A DNA stretch of 37,439 bases, taken from Planctomycetota bacterium. GTDB lineage: Bacteria > Planctomycetota > Phycisphaerae > Tepidisphaerales > Tepidisphaeraceae. This document shows positions 9,078 to 17,506 of this stretch, piece after piece (position 1 is the stretch's first letter; each line of letters begins with the position of its first letter). Below the pieces are notes generated by a model. The model saw only the letters and a list, made by a program, of their open reading frames with translations, was not told the origin of the DNA and made no database searches. The stretch spans positions 1 to 37,439 of the forward strand of contig JAPLNB010000164.1 of the NCBI GenBank assembly GCA_026693085.1, in the 5' to 3' direction. Made by a program: the position numbers and the translations under genes.

Positions 9078-10161
9078 GGAGATTCAGGCCATTGGGGTCC
9101 ACACTCGGATCGACCCGGACCTGTCCGTCGGGAGTGAGGTAGGCTCGGAACTGCGACTGCACGAGTGGCGAGGCGCCCTTGTGACCGACGCTGGCGTTTG
9201 CGTTGCTGGCTGCGTGATGACGATCAGCACCGGCGACGATCCAGACCTCGTCGCAACCGGCGGACGCAAGTCGGCGCATTGCCAGGTGTTCGGGCAGACT
9301 CGTGTTGCCCAAGTGATATCGAGTGGCGACGGCGATGGTGCGATGGGGACTTGGAGCAACGAAGGGGGCGACGCGAGTCCACAGGTCGGGTTGCATTCCT
9401 GTTCTGGACCCGTGGTGGGGAAGCTTGACAAGGTGTGCGCCGCGAAAGCCCCGCAAGGCCCCGCGTTCGAACGCATAATTCCAGTTCTCGAATTCGACGT
9501 CTCCGCCAAGAATGATGCGTGCGTCTCCGTACTCAATCAACAGGCCCAGGGACGTCTGGTTGATTGCGGCGCGGTGCTCTTCGATGTGGCCGTCGAGTTC
9601 AACACCGCCGACCAGCCTCCGAAGGTACGCTGATTGCAGGGGCAGCCATGGGCTCAGCGCCTTGATCCGGAAGGGCACGGAACCCGCTCGACGCTTAGGT
9701 GTTTCATAGAATGGACAGGGCAGGCCGTCCGTGGAATCCTGAACGCGAGATATGGGGTGCTCATGAATGGCGTCGAGGATACGCGTAACGCTCTTGCTGC
9801 TGATGCCGAGAGCGTGGCCGTGTCCGCGGAGGCGATACTGCCGTTCGAGCCGCTCGAAATAGACCTTGGTGTAGGTCATGCCGACGCCGCCCCACCAGCC
9901 GAAGAACTCGATGCGCTGGCCAAACTCCTCGAGGATCTGCCCCAGCCCCCGGATGTGATCGTCATGCGGATGGGTGGCGATGACGAAGGCAAGCGGACCG
10001 CGCCCGACTCGCCGGTGAAGGTGCTGGAGGACCGGGTTGAGGTGCGGAGGATGGTTCCGGCTGTAGCAGTCCACCACCCCGCACTCGATGCCGCGTGCCG
10101 AGGGGTAGCAGATGACGATGGACTCCCCATAATCCGAGCCGAAGATCGTGACTTCCATCAT
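9064..10161 (-). CDS. ComEC/Rec2-like metallo-beta-lactamase-fold hydrolase
   Basis: 365 residues, soluble, with no signal peptide or membrane helices. Zinc-site motifs are intact: Asp31 (motif I), 'THPHDDH' with His64, His66, Asp68 and His69, 'ILGGD' with Asp221, and 'LPHHGS' with His249/His250. The block 'NQTSLGLLIEYGDARIILGGD' region and PHHGS are the signature of the MBL domain of the DNA-uptake protein ComEC, here as a stand-alone protein. In ComEC this domain is thought to act as a nuclease, so a DNA- or nucleotide-cleaving role is inferred, not shown. Its ATG overlaps the stop of the preceding gene (ATGA, 10158-10161), making it the last gene of the four-gene signalling operon and the likely effector. 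Confidence 0.8.
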   Translation of the reverse strand: MMEVTIFGSDYGESIVICYPSARGIECGVVDCYSRNHPPHLNPVLQHLHRRVGRGPLAFVIATHPHDDHIRGLGQILEEFGQRIEFFGWWGGVGMTYTKVYFERLERQYRLRGHGHALGISSKSVTRILDAIHEHPISRVQDSTDGLPCPFYETPKRRAGSVPFRIKALSPWLPLQSAYLRRLVGGVELDGHIEEHRAAINQTSLGLLIEYGDARIILGGDVEFENWNYAFERGALRGFRGAHLVKLPHHGSRTGMQPDLWTRVAPFVAPSPHRTIAVATRYHLGNTSLPEHLAMRRLASAGCDEVWIVAGADRHHAASNANASVGHKGASPLVQSQFRAYLTPDGQVRVDPSVDPNGLNLRVRA

Positions 10162-10970
10162 GGCCGAGTCCCCCTACCCCAGTCGATGTTTTTATACCGT
10201 TCGTCGAGGGCCTTGTAGTAGCGAAGGACCTCGTCGGGGTTGGACCAGTCCTTGGGCTTGGCGGGATGGTCAGGGTCCGGCATGGGAAGCTTCTTGTGAG
10301 AATGCTCAAACCGCTGAATGGCCCTCGCGGCGGCGGATCGCGAGCGGGCGGGGTCCGAGTCGGCAACGGGCAGGAACTCGCACCGCGGCTCGCCGGCCTC
10401 TTCCCAGGTCTGGATGACAAACTGGGAACCCTCGCCCAGGTCATGGAATCGATGAAACCAGTCGCGCGGAACATCCGCATAGACCAAGTGCCCCGCCTCG
10501 TCCTGGTAGCTGATATTCACCAGATCGTCGTGGACTTTGTCGATCCAGCCGAGCAGGTCGACGGTCTCTGGCTCCATGAGTAACAACATCTTCCGCTTGA
10601 GCGCTGTCAGGTAGAACGAGTCGATGACGTAAGAAACGTCGAGGTCAATCGGAGGCATCGCAGTCTTCACGAGTGCGAACCGGAATTGCCCGATGCGAAC
10701 AACACCCACGGCGCGCTGACATTTTGCGGGCCCTCCGACAAACTCAAAGGAGGCCATATCCTTGTGTTCCAAGGCCCGTTGAAGATCGATACTATGCTCT
10801 TGTACGTCCGCTGGTACCCGCCCCACAAAGAGCTGCGGCGCCCCATTGCGCCTTTCGCTGTAACACGCAAAGAGGTCGCACTCGAAAGGCAAATGGCTCA
10901 GCGGCTTCTGGAGGCGGGGAAAGCGGTCAACGATCAAGGCCTCTCTCTCGCTCTGGTTAACGTGCGTCAT
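10158..10970 (-). CDS. Unknown 270-aa protein, third gene of the kinase-regulator-MBL operon
   Basis: 270 residues, not recognised. It is a soluble mixed alpha/beta sequence with no signal peptide or membrane segment. The N-terminal half holds beta-like stretches ('QLFVGRVPADVQ', 'AVGVVRIGQFRFALVKTAM') and a helix-rich middle ('IDSFYLTALKRKMLLLM'). The C-terminal third is charged and Pro/Asp-rich ('KKLPMPDPDHPAKPKDW') and ends in a helix 'EVLRYYKALDERYK'. No catalytic motif is apparent. It overlaps both neighbours by four bases (ATGA at 10967-10970 and 10158-10161), so its synthesis is coupled to the response regulator and to the hydrolase. Position suggests it links the phosphorylated regulator to the hydrolase, as adaptor, inhibitor or target-recognition subunit; this is inference only. 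Confidence 0.7.
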   Translation of the reverse strand: MTHVNQSEREALIVDRFPRLQKPLSHLPFECDLFACYSERRNGAPQLFVGRVPADVQEHSIDLQRALEHKDMASFEFVGGPAKCQRAVGVVRIGQFRFALVKTAMPPIDLDVSYVIDSFYLTALKRKMLLLMEPETVDLLGWIDKVHDDLVNISYQDEAGHLVYADVPRDWFHRFHDLGEGSQFVIQTWEEAGEPRCEFLPVADSDPARSRSAAARAIQRFEHSHKKLPMPDPDHPAKPKDWSNPDEVLRYYKALDERYKNIDWGRGTRP

Positions 10971-11380
10971 GGCTGCTTCCCTCCCAGAAACGGCTTGATG
11001 ATCTCAATGGCCTCGTCGGGATCGATGGGCTTGTGCAGGACAGCCTTAGCATAACCGTTCAACTCACGCACGACGGTAGTGTCCGTTACAGCGGTGATCG
11101 CCACGACGGGAACATCACGGCAAGTCTTCAGTTCACCTAACGAACCCGACCGATGTCGCAGGAGCAGTTCCTGACCCCGTTTTCGTCGCTCAATATCGGC
11201 AAGGACTGCGACGGCGGGCAACATCACGTCGAGGAGCAGAAGGCCATAGGCCTTTGTCTGCATTTTCGCAACGGCTTCGTCTGTGCTTTCCGCCGAATCA
11301 ACGGTGTGCCCCATGGCAGTCAGCATCGCGGTCAGCCCGCTACGAGCGTTTTCCTCATCTTCGATAAACAGAATGTCCAT
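10967..11380 (-). CDS. Single-domain (CheY-like) response regulator
   Basis: 137 residues forming one receiver domain with no output domain. Key residues are in place: acidic pair Glu7/Asp8 in 'FIEDEE', phospho-acceptor Asp51 in 'LLLLDVMLP', Thr96 in 'VVAIT' and Lys117 in 'VLHKPID'. The spacing from Asp51 to Thr96 is about 45 residues, against about 30 in CheY; the extra stretch is Arg/Lys-rich ('ADIERRKRGQELLLRHR'). Its Shine-Dalgarno (TAGGAG) overlaps the stop codon of the kinase gene, giving tight coupling. With no DNA-binding domain it must act by protein contact, most simply with the unknown protein or the hydrolase encoded downstream. Confidence 0.88.
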   Translation of the reverse strand: MDILFIEDEENARSGLTAMLTAMGHTVDSAESTDEAVAKMQTKAYGLLLLDVMLPAVAVLADIERRKRGQELLLRHRSGSLGELKTCRDVPVVAITAVTDTTVVRELNGYAKAVLHKPIDPDEAIEIIKPFLGGKQP

Positions 11381-11391
11381 GATCCAATCTC

Positions 11392-13839
11392 CTACGAAAT
11401 GCTTCTGACGGCCGGCCCGGCCTTCGGCAGGCTCACCCGAAACGTCGTGTCGTACCCTTCGTTCATAGCCAGGCGACGGGGATCGCCATAGCGAGCAATG
11501 CTCTCGATGGCGATGGTCCCACCATGGCCTACCACGATTCGCTTGGCGATCTTCAGGCCCAGTCCGCTACCCGGCTTGAACCGCGTCTTGTCCTCAACCG
11601 TGCGCTGGTATCCCTCGAAAATCTCGTGCTCCGCGTTCTTGGGGATTCCAAGTCCAAAGTCCTTGATTGAGAAAGTGACGAAGTCCTGGCTGGACTTGGC
11701 AGTGATCTCAATGATGCTGTGATCGAACGAATATTTGACCGCATTGTCGATAATGTTCGAAAAAACCTGGTCCAGCCGTTCCTTGTCGGCGACGATTGGA
11801 GGCAGTGCCCGCAACAATGAGGATACCTGAAAGGTGACTCCCTTTCTTGCTGCGGTGACGAGAAAGTGCTTTATGCACTCGGCCACCAGAAGGCCGATGT
11901 TGCTGGACTGGAAATTGTAGCGCACCTCTTCCTTGCCCTCGATCCCCCGGAGCAGGTAGTTGTCGGTGTTGCGCTTGGCTCGGTAGACCTCTTCCTTGAT
12001 CCTCTGATGAACGGACTTGTGTTCGAAGTCCGTGAACGTGTATCGCAACGATACGGAGAGCTGGAGAATGTTGTGCAGAGGGCCCTTGAATTCATGGGCC
12101 ACCTCCGCAAGTAGATCCTGTAGCTCCCCGGCTTGCTTGCGGTGCAATTCCGACTGCGCATGCGTCAGGTCATACGTGTGAAAAAGCATGGCCAGTTGAT
12201 TGGCGAATCCCGCAAAGAGCACCCGATGAGTCGGGGTAATCTCACTGAAGCTGCCGAAGCGGGCACCACGGAGTACACCGTAGCATTTCTGCGATGAAGC
12301 GTGCCAGATCCGGGCCAGCAGGCACTGGGACGCTCTTCCCATTTCACTGCACTTGCCGGCCCAAATCTTTCTGCCATCAACCTCGGCCTCCATTGCATTG
12401 GGATAGAACAGAGGACCGGCCGCATTGACGGCTCTTCCGGTGAGCCCTTCGCCAACTCGGTAGAACGCTCGGTCGATCGCGTGCTCGGCAGTAACGAGCC
12501 TCGGCTCTCCCCGGGGGACATCGCGGACCATGAGCTGCCGTGCGGTCGTCGCGGCCAGAATCAGACGATCCCCATCCAACCGAAACGCAGAGCACTCTGA
12601 GACACTCAACAACTTCTTCGCCGTCTCGCAAGCCTTACGAAACACCACGGCGCCCGTTTGCATCGGTAGATCGACAACTGCCTCGATCAGCGCGGCTTCA
12701 TTGCGCGCAGCACAGTACCGGTCAAAGAGCTGAGCGATCAGCGATGCCAGACCCGAGACAATCTTCTTCGTGTTCTCTAGGATGATATCCGTAACCAAAG
12801 GATGGCTCTTGTACGTCTGTTCATCCAAATTAGCGGCGGTGTAAAGAACGGCCCTCGTCAGTTGCTCGCCACTATTGGCCAGTTGACCGGCAAACACTAA
12901 GCCCACGATCAATCCGTCCACGAGGACCGGCGCCACTATCTCGGTGAGGTGCGCGTGACACTGGCTGACCAGGGGAACAGGGATGCCATCTCTTATCTGT
13001 GAGGAAAGTGCTGCGCCGATGAGATCCCGGATGTCCGAGGCAAAACACCGCGATCCAAACTTCCGCCTTGCCTCTTTACAGATACCGCTGAAAGCGGGCG
13101 TCTCGATAACAAAGTCGCCGGTAAGCGACATCAAGTTGATCGAGCCCGCCGCTCCCGTCGCGACATGCTTGACGATCTCGGTCAGGTCTTGGAGGTTGGT
13201 GGAGTCCGATCCCGTCGATCCCTCGCGCAGAAAGAACTGATCCAGACTGGGAATCCCCTCCAGGGACTGCGCAACGCTCTCTTTTTCGCCACGCGGCGAA
13301 TCGATCTTCCCGCGCAGCGACGAACCGATCCGCCGGATGTTCTCGACGTCCAAATCATCCATTCGCTTGGCGTTGGGGCCGCTCCGCTTCTGCACGACCG
13401 TCCGGCAGACGCCGGCCACAAAAATCCCCAGCAGAAAACCGGCGTTCTCCTCCATCTCGAACGGGCAGCCTGGGAGTTTCTGCGGCAGGAGCCTGCCGTC
13501 GATCCAGGCAAAGAATGCGGGTACGTATTCGCTCTCGACAGACCACAACTCGCCCTTCGGTCCTTCGAAAGCAACTGCAAAACGACGCCGCTCGCCCTCG
13601 CCGGTCACATCAAGCCGTCCATGCTCAGCCGGCACGCCCGGCACTTGCCTGCCCAGGGGCCACCGATCTTCCGGCGCCCCTGCAATTTGCGGGCGGACCC
13701 GGATCACTTCCTCGCCGTTGGAATCTACCACGACCAACGCTACGCCCAGAACATCTGCCAAGCCCAAAATCGCCTGCTCTAATTGAGCGGACAATGGTAG
13801 CTCTGACCCTACGACACCCAACCCCGGTTCCGGTTCCAT
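11392..13839 (-). CDS. Cytosolic sensor histidine kinase: PocR-GAF-HisKA-HATPase
   Basis: 815 residues from ATG 13837-13839, chosen because GGGAGG (13849-13854) lies nine bases upstream. A longer frame to 14079 adds 80 residues with no such signal. N-terminal residues 1-200 are an unassigned sensory region with several Cys. About residues 215-320 match the PocR ligand-binding domain: 'SQCHAHLTEIVAPVLVDG' (Cys294) and 'GLVFAGQL'. A GAF domain covers roughly 380-545. The kinase core follows: H-box 'VAHEFKGPLHN' with His582, N-box 'NIIDNAVKYS' with Asn699, G1 'DFGLGIP' with Asp727, and G2 'GSGLGLKIAKRIV'. There are no membrane helices, so it senses an intracellular signal. Base composition is nearly balanced between C and G, unlike the C-skewed nuo genes beside it, consistent with transfer. 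Confidence 0.88.
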   Translation of the reverse strand: MEPEPGLGVVGSELPLSAQLEQAILGLADVLGVALVVVDSNGEEVIRVRPQIAGAPEDRWPLGRQVPGVPAEHGRLDVTGEGERRRFAVAFEGPKGELWSVESEYVPAFFAWIDGRLLPQKLPGCPFEMEENAGFLLGIFVAGVCRTVVQKRSGPNAKRMDDLDVENIRRIGSSLRGKIDSPRGEKESVAQSLEGIPSLDQFFLREGSTGSDSTNLQDLTEIVKHVATGAAGSINLMSLTGDFVIETPAFSGICKEARRKFGSRCFASDIRDLIGAALSSQIRDGIPVPLVSQCHAHLTEIVAPVLVDGLIVGLVFAGQLANSGEQLTRAVLYTAANLDEQTYKSHPLVTDIILENTKKIVSGLASLIAQLFDRYCAARNEAALIEAVVDLPMQTGAVVFRKACETAKKLLSVSECSAFRLDGDRLILAATTARQLMVRDVPRGEPRLVTAEHAIDRAFYRVGEGLTGRAVNAAGPLFYPNAMEAEVDGRKIWAGKCSEMGRASQCLLARIWHASSQKCYGVLRGARFGSFSEITPTHRVLFAGFANQLAMLFHTYDLTHAQSELHRKQAGELQDLLAEVAHEFKGPLHNILQLSVSLRYTFTDFEHKSVHQRIKEEVYRAKRNTDNYLLRGIEGKEEVRYNFQSSNIGLLVAECIKHFLVTAARKGVTFQVSSLLRALPPIVADKERLDQVFSNIIDNAVKYSFDHSIIEITAKSSQDFVTFSIKDFGLGIPKNAEHEIFEGYQRTVEDKTRFKPGSGLGLKIAKRIVVGHGGTIAIESIARYGDPRRLAMNEGYDTTFRVSLPKAGPAVRSIS

Positions 13840-13848
13840 AGCGCAATA

Positions 13849-13854
13849 CCTCCC
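13849..13854 (-). promoter_or_regulatory. Shine-Dalgarno deciding the sensor kinase start
   Basis: GGGAGG on the minus strand, nine bases before the ATG at 13839. It is the only strong ribosome-binding signal among the candidate starts up to 14079. Confidence 0.65.
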
Positions 13855-14154
13855 GCCGCATTGTGCCGGCGATGTGCCGACCATCCTCGAAACACCGAGA
13901 TGGCTCCGCCCGAGACAACCCCGAGCCCATTCATTTGACCAACCTTTGCGTATCTGATTATTACACCCAACTGTGGCAAACGCAAGGCGCGGAGCGAAGA
14001 GGGGCCAGGGTAATTGCGTTTGGCCAGGGCGGGGCAGGGACTGCAGTATCTTGCGCCTTGCGCTCGGGCTGGCGCGCAAGTATAGTCCGACTCATCGGTT
14101 GCGAAGCTTCGCGTTGAACGGCCTGAACCTCTGACTTTGGAAAGGAGCTTTGGC

Positions 14155-14364
14155 ATGGATACCCAAGCGACCGCGAAGTTTTCATACGCCGGTCTGTTGC
14201 AGCCCCGCAGCCCTGTCCCTATCTTCATTCTCGTCGTCCAGTGCCTTGCGGATGAGCTTGCCATGGCCGATCACGGGCTGTCAGCCGCCAGACGCCCCGG
14301 ACCCGTGGCGGGAGGCGCAATGGGTTGGGCGCACGAGATTTCCGCCCCAAGCTCGGCGCCGTAA
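14155..14364 (+). CDS. Small unrecognised ORF at the island edge, possibly a remnant
   Basis: 69 codons starting with ATG seven bases after AAAGGAG (14141-14147), a good ribosome-binding site. The peptide has one hydrophobic stretch ('VPIFILVVQCLA') and a Pro/Gly/Ala-rich tail. The last 94 bases overlap the 3' end of nuoN on the other strand. It could be a real small gene, or the stump of a gene cut off when the kinase operon arrived. I do not recognise it. Confidence 0.3.
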   Translation: MDTQATAKFSYAGLLQPRSPVPIFILVVQCLADELAMADHGLSAARRPGPVAGGAMGWAHEISAPSSAP

Positions 14365-15887
14365 GTCAGGATCTGCGCGGCCGGCGGAACTGCACCAAAC
14401 AACAGTGTACCGATGACCGAAAGCACGACGCCCAGGCCAACGGCAAATTGAGGCCGCCGCATTGCAGCCTCGCCCGACAACCCTTGTTCATCGACGGCCC
14501 CCTCCGACCGAAGAAACATCACCCCGATAATGTGCAGATAATACGTCGCGGATACCGCCGCATTGATCACCAGAATGATCGCCAGCCACGTGAGTCCCCC
14601 CGCCAACGCCGGCCGGATCAGCATCAACTTCCCCAGAAAACCCACCGTCAGCGGTATCCCGATCAGGCTCAAACAACACACCGCCATCCCAAGCCCCAAC
14701 CCCAGATGCCGACGCCCTTGTCCAGCAAGCTCCTCAAAAGTTTCCGCCGAGTCGTCCCGCCCGTCACGGGCTGGCAGCAACATCAGCACCCCGAACACCC
14801 CGCAATTCATGATCCCGTACGCCGCCAGATAAAACAGCACCCCCGACAACGCCAGCGGCCGCGGATCAGGCCTTTGCAGATGCGGAAACAACGCTGCAAT
14901 CCCCACCAGCATGTACCCGCTGTGCGCCACCGAACTGTACGCCAGGACCCGCTTCACATTGTTCTGCAGCAACGCCAGAACGTTCCCGATCGTCATCGTC
15001 AACGCCGCCAGAACCCACAAGAACGTCAGGATCTGCGGCGGCAGCTTGAAGTGGTCCCCCCCAACCACCGTCAGCAGCCTGATCAACGCCACAAACCCCG
15101 CGGTCTTCGGCACAAATGCCAGAAACGCCGTCACCGGCGTCGCCGCGCCTTCATACACGTCCCCCGCGTAAAAATGCAACGGAAACGCCGCCATCTTGTA
15201 CGCAAATCCGATCAAAACCAATATCACCCCGAACATCTGCCACCGCGGCAGCGCTCCCGTCGCCTCCATCGACCCCCTCAGAACCGCCGACATCTCCGCA
15301 AAACGGATCTGCCCCGTCGAACCATACAGATAACTGAACCCCAGCAGCATCACCGCGATCGACAGCGCGCCCAGAAAGAAGTACTTGACCGCCGCCTCCT
15401 GCGCCGCCGCGATCGGCCGCGAAATCGAAACCATGATGTACGTCGGAATGCTCAACAGCTCCAACGCCATAAACAACACAATCAGATCGTCCGCAACCGC
15501 AACCAGCAGCAATCCCGCTATCGACAACAAGAACATCGCATAAAACTCCCCCACATCGCCCCCAAAACGCAATGCCGAGTTCCCCGTCCGATCCGCTCGC
15601 GTCGGCCACGCCAACAGCAGCAGAATCACCCCCACCGCCAGCCCCAAAACGCGAATATATCGCCCGAAATTGTCCAGCCGCAGGCTCCCGCTGACCATCT
15701 CCACCGGCGCCACCGCCGAGAACAACGCATACACGCTCACAACCAGCGCGCTCAGCAACGCCCCCAACGCCAGCCACGCCGCCACGCCGCGAGCCGCCGT
15801 TCTGCGCGAACACCCCAGGAAAAACAGCACGCACGCCGCCCCAACCAGAATCAGCTCCGGTATCGTGATGGATAGCAGGTCAGTCAT
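14271..15887 (-). CDS. nuoN: NADH-quinone oxidoreductase subunit N
   Basis: 538 residues, about 14 membrane helices. It is one of three antiporter-like subunits of the complex I membrane arm and helps pump protons (or Na+) as quinone is reduced. The conserved Glu in helix 5 is Glu143 ('MALELLSIPTY'). The broken-helix/Lys region is seen in 'GFAYKMAAFPLHFYAGDVYEGA' and 'KRVLAYSSVAHSGYM'. Length is normal for NuoN. It is the last gene of the nuo operon, 41 bases after nuoM. No terminator is visible immediately beyond its stop. Confidence 0.95.
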   Translation of the reverse strand: MTDLLSITIPELILVGAACVLFFLGCSRRTAARGVAAWLALGALLSALVVSVYALFSAVAPVEMVSGSLRLDNFGRYIRVLGLAVGVILLLLAWPTRADRTGNSALRFGGDVGEFYAMFLLSIAGLLLVAVADDLIVLFMALELLSIPTYIMVSISRPIAAAQEAAVKYFFLGALSIAVMLLGFSYLYGSTGQIRFAEMSAVLRGSMEATGALPRWQMFGVILVLIGFAYKMAAFPLHFYAGDVYEGAATPVTAFLAFVPKTAGFVALIRLLTVVGGDHFKLPPQILTFLWVLAALTMTIGNVLALLQNNVKRVLAYSSVAHSGYMLVGIAALFPHLQRPDPRPLALSGVLFYLAAYGIMNCGVFGVLMLLPARDGRDDSAETFEELAGQGRRHLGLGLGMAVCCLSLIGIPLTVGFLGKLMLIRPALAGGLTWLAIILVINAAVSATYYLHIIGVMFLRSEGAVDEQGLSGEAAMRRPQFAVGLGVVLSVIGTLLFGAVPPAAQILTYGAELGAEISCAQPIAPPATGPGRLAADSP

Positions 15888-15928
15888 GCAGTCCCTGTGT
15901 TCAATCTATGTTCACACTCGCCGCCATC

Positions 15929-17491
15929 TCATCGCTCCTTCGCGGCAATCACCGGCGCGTCTGGCACGACCGTTTGCTGCGAAGCCGCGGCATTCACATT
16001 CCCGATCAACTGGATCACCGGCTCCCGAAACGTATTCAACATCTTCCCGGGAATCACCCCAATCACCACCACCGCCAGCGCCAGCGGAACCAATATGCCG
16101 ATCTCCCATCCCGAAAGATCCCGCGGCAGCGGATTCTCCTCCTGATCGTGGTCTTCCGTCTCAACCTCAGGCGTCTTCAGCGGCCCCCAAATCACACGCG
16201 CTGCCATATGCAGCATGTACACCGCCCCCAGCACCATGCCCACCGCCGCAACCGCCCCATACACAAATCCCAAATGCTTCGACTTGAACGCCCCCAGAAT
16301 CGTCAAGAACTCCGACGGAAAACCGTTCAGCCCCGGCAGCCCGACGCTGCTCAGCGTGAACAGAATCCAGAAGAACGCCAACACCGGCATCCTCCTCGCC
16401 AACCCCGAAAGCCGGTTGATATCGCGCGTATGGTAACGCTCGTAGATCATCCCCACGACCAGAAACATCGCCCCCGTCGATATCCCGTGGTTGATCATGT
16501 ACAGGATCGACCCCTGCACCCCTTCGAGATTGATCGCCGCCAGCCCCAACACGCAGAATCCCAGGTGCGCCACCGACGAATACGCCACCAGCTTCTTGAT
16601 GTCCTGCTGCACCCACGCCGCCAGCGACCCGTAGATCATGCCGATCACACACAGCACCCCCACGACCTTCACCAGCACCCCCAAGTCCGCGTTCACAAAA
16701 CCCATCGGCAACACAAACCGCAGAATCCCATAGGTCCCCAGCTTCAGCAGCACCCCCGCCAGGATCACGCTCCCCGCTGTGGGCGCTTCCGTGTGCGCCA
16801 GCGGCAGCCACGTGTGCAGCGGAAACAGCGGCACTTTCACCGCAAAACCAACCAGAAATCCCAGCACCACCCATATCAACGTCCCCGCCGGCAGCGATTT
16901 CGCTCGCTCAACGATCACATCAATATCAAAACGGCCCGCCTGCAACCCCAGGTAAATGATCGCCGCCAGCGTGAACACCGATCCCGAAAACGTGAACAGG
17001 AAAAACTTCCCCGCCGCGTATCTCCGCTCCGGCCCGCCCCAGATGCCGATGATGAAAAACATCGGCACCAGCGTCAGCTCAAAAAACGCATAAAACAGCA
17101 GCGTATCCCGAGCCATGAACACCCCGAACATCGCCGACAGCAGCACCAACATCCACCCGTAGTACTCCCGCACCCGCTCCCTGATCCCGTGCAAACTCGA
17201 CGCGATCGCCAGCATCTGCAGCAACGCGGTCAACGCCACCAGCCATAAACTGATCGAATCCACTGCCAACCGCGCCTCGAACCCAATAGGCCCGATCTGC
17301 CCCAGGCTCACACCAAACTGCGGATTGGCATCCTTCCAGTCAAAACCAAATAACAGCGCCACCGCGATCCCCGCGCAAATCACGCTCGCCCCCAACCCAA
17401 CCCCCTTCGCAAACCGCCCATCCTTCACCAGCGCGCAGACCACCGCGCCGGCCGCGGGCACAAACAGAAGCATCAGCAACAGGTACGCCAT
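15929..17491 (-). CDS. nuoM: NADH-quinone oxidoreductase subunit M
   Basis: 520 residues, multi-helix antiporter-like subunit of complex I. Helix-5 Glu138 is present in 'FYAFFELTLVPMFFIIGIWGG' region. The transport core 'FPLHTWLPLAHTEAPTAGS' and 'KKLVAYSSVAHLGFC' with its Lys and His residues is intact. Length matches the family. It starts 15 bases after the stop of nuoL, and the ribosome-binding site is weak, so translation is probably coupled. Confidence 0.96.
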   Translation of the reverse strand: MAYLLLMLLFVPAAGAVVCALVKDGRFAKGVGLGASVICAGIAVALLFGFDWKDANPQFGVSLGQIGPIGFEARLAVDSISLWLVALTALLQMLAIASSLHGIRERVREYYGWMLVLLSAMFGVFMARDTLLFYAFFELTLVPMFFIIGIWGGPERRYAAGKFFLFTFSGSVFTLAAIIYLGLQAGRFDIDVIVERAKSLPAGTLIWVVLGFLVGFAVKVPLFPLHTWLPLAHTEAPTAGSVILAGVLLKLGTYGILRFVLPMGFVNADLGVLVKVVGVLCVIGMIYGSLAAWVQQDIKKLVAYSSVAHLGFCVLGLAAINLEGVQGSILYMINHGISTGAMFLVVGMIYERYHTRDINRLSGLARRMPVLAFFWILFTLSSVGLPGLNGFPSEFLTILGAFKSKHLGFVYGAVAAVGMVLGAVYMLHMAARVIWGPLKTPEVETEDHDQEENPLPRDLSGWEIGILVPLALAVVVIGVIPGKMLNTFREPVIQLIGNVNAAASQQTVVPDAPVIAAKER

Positions 17492-17506
17492 ATTCGCAGC
17501 TCAATC

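Noticed and set aside
14101..14112. Palindrome GCGAAGCTTCGC near the nuoN end
   Set aside because: No U-tract on either strand, and a 12-bp palindrome is expected several times by chance in 37 kb.
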